Source: UBA4655 sp964585575 (GTDB lineage Bacteria > Planctomycetota > Planctomycetia > Pirellulales > UBA1268). From it: 17,511 nucleotides of DNA. Both the position numbers and the translations under genes were made by a program. The stretch covers positions 1 to 17,511 of the forward strand of contig CAZPEM010000066.1 in assembly GCA_964585575.1 (NCBI GenBank), given 5' to 3'. Below, in pieces: positions 13,555 to 17,511 of this stretch; positions within the stretch are counted from its first letter, which is position 1; every line of letters starts with the position of its first letter. The notes under the pieces are model-generated. The model made no database searches, was not told the DNA's origin, and saw nothing but the letters and a program-made list of their open reading frames with translations.

Positions 13555-13872
13555 ATGCCCAGGATTCCATACAAGAACCTGACCTTGTCCGACGAGATGG
13601 CGGAAAAGCTCGAGATGAGCACCGCCGAAATCGGCCTTTCCGTCCGCACCACGAACTGCCTCGAGGAGCGAGGAATTTTCACGGTGCACGACCTGCTCAA
13701 CTGCACGAGGGCCGACCTGTTGTCGATTTCCAACTTTGGCGAGAAGACGCTCGAGGAGGTGTACCGGTCCCTCGAGAAGATCGGGTTCTTCCGACAGGGC
13801 GGCGTGGCCGACCTCCGCGCCGACGCCGACGAGGCCAGGCCCGAAGCCAGTTCGTCGATGGCCGAGGTCTGA
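13555..13872 (+). CDS. Stand-alone RNA polymerase alpha C-terminal domain protein
   Basis: The 105-aa protein consists of an alpha-CTD-like helix-hairpin-helix domain (about 23-80) with short tails. Aligned by eye with E. coli alpha, LSVRTTNCL (28-36) matches the LSVRSANCL helix and NFGEKTL (60-66) matches NLGKKSL. The residues that contact UP-element DNA are kept: Arg31 (R265), Asn34 (N268), Gly62 (G296) and Lys64 (K298); Ser299 is Thr65. There is no N-terminal domain, so it cannot join the polymerase core in the usual way. It may bind AT-rich DNA or a transcription factor as a free adaptor. A good Shine-Dalgarno site (GGAGG, 13544-13548) precedes the ATG by 6 nt. The C-terminal tail is acidic. 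It is divergent from the helicase and 43 nt before a membrane protein gene. Confidence 0.88.
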   Translation: MPRIPYKNLTLSDEMAEKLEMSTAEIGLSVRTTNCLEERGIFTVHDLLNCTRADLLSISNFGEKTLEEVYRSLEKIGFFRQGGVADLRADADEARPEASSSMAEV

Positions 13873-13915
13873 CCACAGTCCCAGCCCAGAGCGGCCATGC
13901 GGCCCGCGAGACCCC

Positions 13916-15043
13916 ATGGTGCGTTTGCCGCGATTCTTCGGAAAAAAAAGGGGGAACCGGCAGACGGTTTCGCACGCCTGGGGCAGCCTCGGCGAGGGAG
14001 CCTTTTACTCCCTGCTGCTGCTCGGAGGGGTCGCGTACGCCGCCGTGGTCGTCGGCGGCATGTTCTGGCCGGGGTTGAGACTCGGGCTGTGGGGCTTGGG
14101 GGCCGGTGAAGGCGTTGCCGCTCCTCCGGGCGGCGTTGCCGCTGCTCCGACGGTCTGGCTATGGCTGCTCAACCTGTTTCTGCCGACGGCGCTCTTGGCG
14201 ATCGGCGTGTCCGGGGTCCACCGGCTGCTCTCTGTGCTCGGAAAGTCGGAGGAACGACGTGCGGCCGCGGTCACCATTCCCGACATCCTCGAGCCGGTGG
14301 CCGGATCGACCGAGGAACCGGGCTATCCGGCGGTCCCCACCTGCGACAACTTCACGAATTCGCCCGGAACGGTCCTCGACTTCCGTCTCCCGATCGAAAG
14401 CCCGGAGAACTGGGCGCTCCTCGGCATCGGCATCTTTGCCGTGCTCTGGAACATCGTGCTCGTCGTGCTGGGCGTGAGTGCCGGAGTAGATCTCGCAGGT
14501 GGCCGGACCGACTGGCTGCTGATCGCCCTCGTGGCCGCCTTCGCGTCGGTCGGCATCGCCTCGATCGTCGTGTTCGTCCGCGCGGCGATCGTGGCAGCCC
14601 GCGTCGGCCCCACGCAACTGGAGATTTCCTCGCTGCCGATGCGGCCGGGTGGACGGTACGAGCTGCTCCTCAGCCAAAGCGGCTCGGGCACGTTCCGGTC
14701 GCTCTCGATCTCGCTCGAGCAGGAGGAACGGGCGACGTTCCGCATGGGAACCGACACCCGCACGGAACGCCGCGTCGTGCTCGCGAGGGAGATCTCCACA
14801 TGGCGGTCGGTCGAGCTTTCCCCCGCGAACAGGTTCGAGGCCCGCTGCCAGGTGGGGCTGCCGGCCAACCTCATGCACTCGTTCACGTCCCCGCACAACA
14901 GTGTCGACTGGCGATTCGTGGTCCGCGGCGATCCCGCCCGACGGCGGGCGTTCACACGCGTGTTTCCCGTGATCGTCTTTCCGCCCCGCGCGAACGGTCC
15001 GAGCGGAGACGCGAGAATCCTCGAAGAATCCGTCAGGCGTTGA
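13916..15043 (+). CDS. Four-TM membrane protein with C-terminal arrestin-like domain
   Basis: The 375-aa protein is not a named family to me; it loosely recalls DUF3592-type proteins. A basic N-terminus (KKRGNR) precedes predicted membrane helices at about 28-51, 81-104, 165-186 and 199-222. Between TM2 and TM3 lies a 60-residue polar part ending in LDFRLPIES. The last 140 residues look like a beta-sandwich on the cytoplasmic side: LPMRPGGRYELLL (240-252), a strand-rich middle, then LPA (315-317) followed by V-x-W (330-332) and Arg337, ending in a FPVIVFPP strand. The same LPA ... V-x-W ... R pattern is in the next gene, which suggests related domains. The ATG at 13916 gives a sensible N-terminus but has a weak ribosome site. 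Its stop is 1 nt before the next start. Confidence 0.75.
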   Translation: MVRLPRFFGKKRGNRQTVSHAWGSLGEGAFYSLLLLGGVAYAAVVVGGMFWPGLRLGLWGLGAGEGVAAPPGGVAAAPTVWLWLLNLFLPTALLAIGVSGVHRLLSVLGKSEERRAAAVTIPDILEPVAGSTEEPGYPAVPTCDNFTNSPGTVLDFRLPIESPENWALLGIGIFAVLWNIVLVVLGVSAGVDLAGGRTDWLLIALVAAFASVGIASIVVFVRAAIVAARVGPTQLEISSLPMRPGGRYELLLSQSGSGTFRSLSISLEQEERATFRMGTDTRTERRVVLAREISTWRSVELSPANRFEARCQVGLPANLMHSFTSPHNSVDWRFVVRGDPARRRAFTRVFPVIVFPPRANGPSGDARILEESVRR

Positions 15044-15044
15044 G

Positions 15045-15491
15045 ATGCCTCCGTTCGAGCCGATCATCCACGTCGACTTCGATCGCCCCGACCGCTGCTA
15101 CCTGCCGGGCGGATCGATCGTCGTCCGCTACGAGGTTGACGGGCTGGGCGAGCGGCCGCTGCTCGCCGTCGAGCGATCCCTCCTCTGGTACACCGAGGGG
15201 AAGGGGGAGGAGGACATCGGCGTCCATTTCTTCGATCGCCGCTCCTTGAAGACCGACGCGGCGAAGGACCTGGAGGCGGGCTCCTTCATGGCCGTGCTGC
15301 CGGCGAGCCCGCTCTCCTACGAGGGCGTGATCGTGAAGGTGCGGTGGTGCATTCGAATCCGGATATTTTTCTCCGGTCGCGACGCCGTGCCCGAACGTCT
15401 CGGCGGCAGCCGCGACTTCGTGTCGGAGCACGTGTTCGAGGTGGGCACCATTCCGCCGGCCGCAATGAACGCCGGAGCGCAGACGGCATGA
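15045..15491 (+). CDS. Small arrestin-like beta-sandwich protein
   Basis: The 148-aa soluble protein has no signal peptide and no membrane helix. It is built of alternating strands: YLPGGSIVVRYEV (19-31), SLLWYTEGKGEEDIGVHFF (45-63), and MAVLPASPLSYEG (82-94) followed by VKVRWCIRIRIF (97-108), ending in FVSEHVFEVG (125-134). A PGG turn early, an LP-x-SP-x-SYEG turn in the middle and a following W-containing strand resemble arrestin-N/Spo0M-like domains. That assignment is by pattern only. It starts 1 nt after the membrane protein and its stop overlaps the P-loop gene start (ATGA), so the three are made together. It may bind the membrane partner or regulate the NTPase; nothing in the sequence decides this. 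Confidence 0.7.
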   Translation: MPPFEPIIHVDFDRPDRCYLPGGSIVVRYEVDGLGERPLLAVERSLLWYTEGKGEEDIGVHFFDRRSLKTDAAKDLEAGSFMAVLPASPLSYEGVIVKVRWCIRIRIFFSGRDAVPERLGGSRDFVSEHVFEVGTIPPAAMNAGAQTA

Positions 15492-16126
15492 CGACCATCG
15501 CGGCGTTCCCCTCGACGCACTCCATCGCACCCAACCCGTTCTCGACGCGGTTCACGAGCCCGGGCAGGCTGCCGCCGCTCGACCACCGTGGCGAGGAGGT
15601 CGATCCCGGGGAACTGCTGCACCGCTTCGATCGTCACGGCAGCTGTGCCGCCATCCGCGGCCCTCACGGAAGCGGCAAGTCGACCCTGCTGGTGGCCCTG
15701 GCAGATCGGCTGCGGGTCCGGGGCCGACTGGGCGGGCTTGTGCGTCTCGGCGGAGGCTTCCGACGGGATCTGCTCGTCGTCGCACGCGGGCTCGCCGCCT
15801 GCGACCGCGGCCACGTGCTTTGCGTCGACAGCTGGGAGCGTCTTGGCTGGGTGGCGGCCGCGGTCGCCTGCCTCGTCGCGCGAGTGGCCGGCCGTGGACT
15901 GCTCGTGACGTCCCATGGCGACGGATTGCTCCCCACGCTCGTGTCCTGCTCCACGACCCCCCGCCTCCTCGCCCGGATCATGGAACGCCTTCCCGACCGC
16001 TTCGGCCTCGTCGGAGAGGTCGATGTCGAGCAGGCATTCGATGAGGCGAACGGCAACCTCCGGGAGGCGCTGTTCCTGCTCTACGATCGATTCGAGCGGG
16101 CCAGGAGACCCGGAGTCGGGTCGTGA
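15488..16126 (+). CDS. Small P-loop NTPase of unknown role
   Basis: The 212-aa protein has a Walker A loop RGPHGSGKST (57-66), a Walker B-like strand HVLCVDSWE (109-117, with Asp114 and Glu117), and a sensor-like strand LLVTSHGDG (138-146). The order fits a compact AAA/ABC-type ATPase core. There is no ABC signature (LSGGQ), so it is not a transporter ATPase. A 50-residue N-terminal lead containing NPFSTRFTSPG precedes the loop. The C-terminus, NGNLREALFLLYDRFE (188-203), is helical and may mediate contacts. It overlaps the arrestin-like gene by 4 nt (ATGA), and its stop lies in a 9-nt tandem repeat. I cannot name a substrate; a switch or motor for the neighbouring membrane and arrestin-like proteins is inference. 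Confidence 0.75.
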   Translation: MTTIAAFPSTHSIAPNPFSTRFTSPGRLPPLDHRGEEVDPGELLHRFDRHGSCAAIRGPHGSGKSTLLVALADRLRVRGRLGGLVRLGGGFRRDLLVVARGLAACDRGHVLCVDSWERLGWVAAAVACLVARVAGRGLLVTSHGDGLLPTLVSCSTTPRLLARIMERLPDRFGLVGEVDVEQAFDEANGNLREALFLLYDRFERARRPGVGS

Positions 16127-16145
16127 CGGTCGTGACGGTCGTGCG
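16120..16145 (+). repeat. 9-nt tandem repeat across a stop codon
   Basis: GTCGTGACG occurs at 16120-16128 and 16129-16137, followed by the partial unit GTCGTGCG. The first copy contains the TGA of the P-loop gene; the second carries another TGA in the same frame (16133-16135). Confidence 0.7.
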
Positions 16146-16206
16146 TTCGACGGACCGAAGATTCATGATCGAGGCGGACTTTTTTCGTTCGCGGCCCGGT
16201 TTCGCT

Positions 16207-16232
16207 GAACTAGTCTTGGACTGAATCGTCGG
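16207..16232 (+). promoter_or_regulatory. Candidate ECF-sigma promoter
   Basis: GAAC (16207-16210) and CGTCGG (16227-16232) are separated by 16 nt, the usual AAC/CGT arrangement of ECF-type promoters. It would start a leader of about 65 nt before the secreted-protein gene. No sigma gene is in the window, and the motif is short, so chance is likely enough to keep confidence low. Confidence 0.3.
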
Positions 16233-16235
16233 ATT

Positions 16236-16256
16236 TCGGGCATGTTTCGTGCCCGA
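16236..16256 (+). other. Hairpin in the leader of the secreted-protein gene
   Basis: TCGGGCA (16236-16242) and TGCCCGA (16250-16256) form a perfect 7-bp stem with a 7-nt loop. It would lie at the 5' end of the mRNA if the candidate promoter just upstream is used, where it could protect the mRNA. It is 48 nt before the ATG and does not cover the ribosome site. Confidence 0.4.
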
Positions 16257-16304
16257 TCCTGGCGACGCAGTTCGAACGACTCTTCTCTTCGCCGGGAGAT
16301 CCCG

Positions 16305-17474
16305 ATGAACACGCGACGTATGGTGGCCGTGGTGCTGGTGGCCGGCAGCACAGCGATCATGCACACGCAGCCGTGCACCGCGCAGTGCTGCCTCACCGAT
16401 TTTTTCGCAGGCCTCGGCTCGTGCTGCCAGACGGCGCCACCGAGGCCGATGGCCGTGGCGCCCGTGATGGCGCAGCCGATTCCCGTCGTCGCGCCGGTCG
16501 TCGCACCCGCTGCACCGCCCCAGCCGGTGATGGTGCCCGTGCAGCAGGTGAGCTACGTTCCGGAGACCTGCTACAAGACCCAATACGAGTGCGTTCCGGT
16601 CACCTGCTACCGTCCCGTCACCGAAGTCGATCCTTGCACCGGCCACGCCTCGCAATGCATGCAGCAGGAGACGACCTACGTGCAGAAGGCGGTGAACGTG
16701 CCCTACACGCAGTACCGTGCGGTCTATTCGACGAAGATGGTCGCGGTGCAACCGGGAGCAGTCGGAGCCGCCACCGTGCCAGGCGGGACCTACGCACCCG
16801 CCGCGATGCCGGCCCCCGCCGCACCGGCCGTGAGCCCTTTCGCGGCGCCGGTCCAGCAACCCGCCGGCTGGGCAGCCGCCGGCACCGACGTGCCGCCGAC
16901 GCTCGTGCCCCGGCAGGGCGGATTCCAGCAGCCGCTCGCGCCGCAGCAGCCGGTCGCCCCGCAGCAGTCGTTCCAGCAGCAGATCATCCCGCAGAGTGGG
17001 TCGTTGACGCCGGGCCAGACGTACGCCCAGCCGATCCCGAGCCAGTCTGGAGCGACGTTGCAGCAGCCGGCGCTTTCGCCCACCGCCCCGCCGCAACTCT
17101 CCCCGACTCCCGGCCCGCAGGGCGCGATCACCCCCAGCCCGTCACTGCGTCCGATTCCCGAGACCACGCCGGCGGCTCCCGTTCCGGGCTCGCGTGATGC
17201 GACCGGCGGTCGTGGCACGGGATCCCCGTCGCCGCAGGGGGGCTCCACGACGCAGCAGCCGACGCAAGGCATGCAGCCCGTTCCGAGCCAGCGTCCGCTC
17301 TCGCTCCAGCCGGCACCGGCAAACACGCAGGGCCTCATGCCGATCGTTCCCGGCAACGGCCCGAACACCGCCACCGGCGCGTTCCCCCGTCTCCTCGAGC
17401 CGACGGGCCACACAACCCGCAGTTCGGCCGCGGCAAGCTACCCGACCGCCGCACTCCCCAGCCGGCTCCAGTAG
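16305..17474 (+). CDS. Secreted Cys-rich, Pro/Gln-rich protein
   Basis: The 389-aa protein starts at an ATG 6 nt after GGGAG (16294-16298). Residues 1-26 form a signal peptide with a likely cut after PCTA. The N-terminal third holds all ten cysteines (24, 28, 29, 40, 41, 89, 96, 101, 111, 118), with paired CC at 28-29 and 40-41, and a Tyr/Val/Thr-rich core (about 84-147) that includes ETCYKTQYECVPVTCYRP and VPYTQYRAVYSTKMV. This recalls Tyr/Val-rich repeats in planctomycete surface proteins. From about 150 to the end it is Pro/Gln/Ala/Thr-rich, with APQQP-like repeats near 210-230, and is probably disordered. It is likely exported and may be linked by disulfides in the cell envelope. No enzyme motif is visible. 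Confidence 0.8.
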   Translation: MNTRRMVAVVLVAGSTAIMHTQPCTAQCCLTDFFAGLGSCCQTAPPRPMAVAPVMAQPIPVVAPVVAPAAPPQPVMVPVQQVSYVPETCYKTQYECVPVTCYRPVTEVDPCTGHASQCMQQETTYVQKAVNVPYTQYRAVYSTKMVAVQPGAVGAATVPGGTYAPAAMPAPAAPAVSPFAAPVQQPAGWAAAGTDVPPTLVPRQGGFQQPLAPQQPVAPQQSFQQQIIPQSGSLTPGQTYAQPIPSQSGATLQQPALSPTAPPQLSPTPGPQGAITPSPSLRPIPETTPAAPVPGSRDATGGRGTGSPSPQGGSTTQQPTQGMQPVPSQRPLSLQPAPANTQGLMPIVPGNGPNTATGAFPRLLEPTGHTTRSSAAASYPTAALPSRLQ

Positions 17475-17479
17475 CCGCG

Positions 17480-17511
17480 GCCCCGAACCAGCAGAGCCGA
17501 CCGTTCGGGGC
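17480..17511 (+). terminator. Terminator hairpin at the window edge
   Basis: GCCCCGAAC (17480-17488) and GTTCGGGGC (17503-17511) form a perfect 9-bp stem with a 14-nt loop, 5 nt after the TAG of the secreted-protein gene. The window ends on the last stem base, so a following T-run cannot be seen. Confidence 0.6.

Noticed and set aside
16180..16185. T-run as a terminator of the P-loop gene
   Set aside because: No stable stem precedes the six T residues on either strand.
15978..17096. 372-codon minus-strand frame opposite the secreted protein
   Set aside because: It is Arg/His/Gly-rich with no motif. The plus-strand gene has a ribosome site, signal peptide and terminator.

Overview
The window looks like a piece of chromosome from a high-GC planctomycete. 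This is inferred from the gene content: a free-standing RNA polymerase alpha C-terminal domain protein, DUF1844 and DUF6807 proteins, and a secreted Cys-rich then Pro/Gln-rich protein of a planctomycete type. No rRNA, tRNA, CRISPR array, transposase or phage gene was seen.

Layout. Positions 1-260 hold a non-coding repeat element, followed by a leftward DAHP synthase gene (261-1325). A divergent promoter region separates it from a tightly packed rightward operon (1503-5364): pyrG, a DUF1844 protein, a DUF6807 protein with an N-terminal membrane anchor, and folD. These genes abut or overlap by 4 nt. A 404-nt gap (5365-5768) carries a second copy of the repeat element, tandem 41-mers, a nested GC hairpin and a good sigma70-type promoter. 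Then come a one-piece ABC exporter (5769-7730), a small double zinc-ribbon tail-anchored protein (7772-8227), and a leftward rhamnulokinase (8268-9740). Diverging from rhaB is a two-gene sulfur unit: an Fe-S APS/PAPS reductase (cysH, 9905-10645) and an Rrf2-family regulator (10645-11073). A 21-bp dyad sits over the cysH start codon. A leftward UvrD/PcrA helicase (11098-13395) follows.

Right part. Diverging from the helicase is a run of four rightward genes (13555-16126): the stand-alone alpha-CTD protein, a four-TM protein with an extra C-terminal beta-type domain, a small arrestin-like protein whose core motif resembles that domain, and a small P-loop NTPase. The last three genes are spaced 1 nt apart or overlap. 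This is the best candidate in the window for an undescribed system. The window closes with a secreted Cys-rich/Pro-Gln-rich protein (16305-17474) and a strong terminator hairpin at the edge.

How the genes work together. DAHP synthase (aromatic amino acids), CTP synthase, FolD (one-carbon folate) and CysH (sulfate assimilation) are housekeeping biosynthesis. Only three groupings are supported by spacing: pyrG to folD, cysH with its Rrf2 regulator, and the membrane/arrestin-like/P-loop genes.
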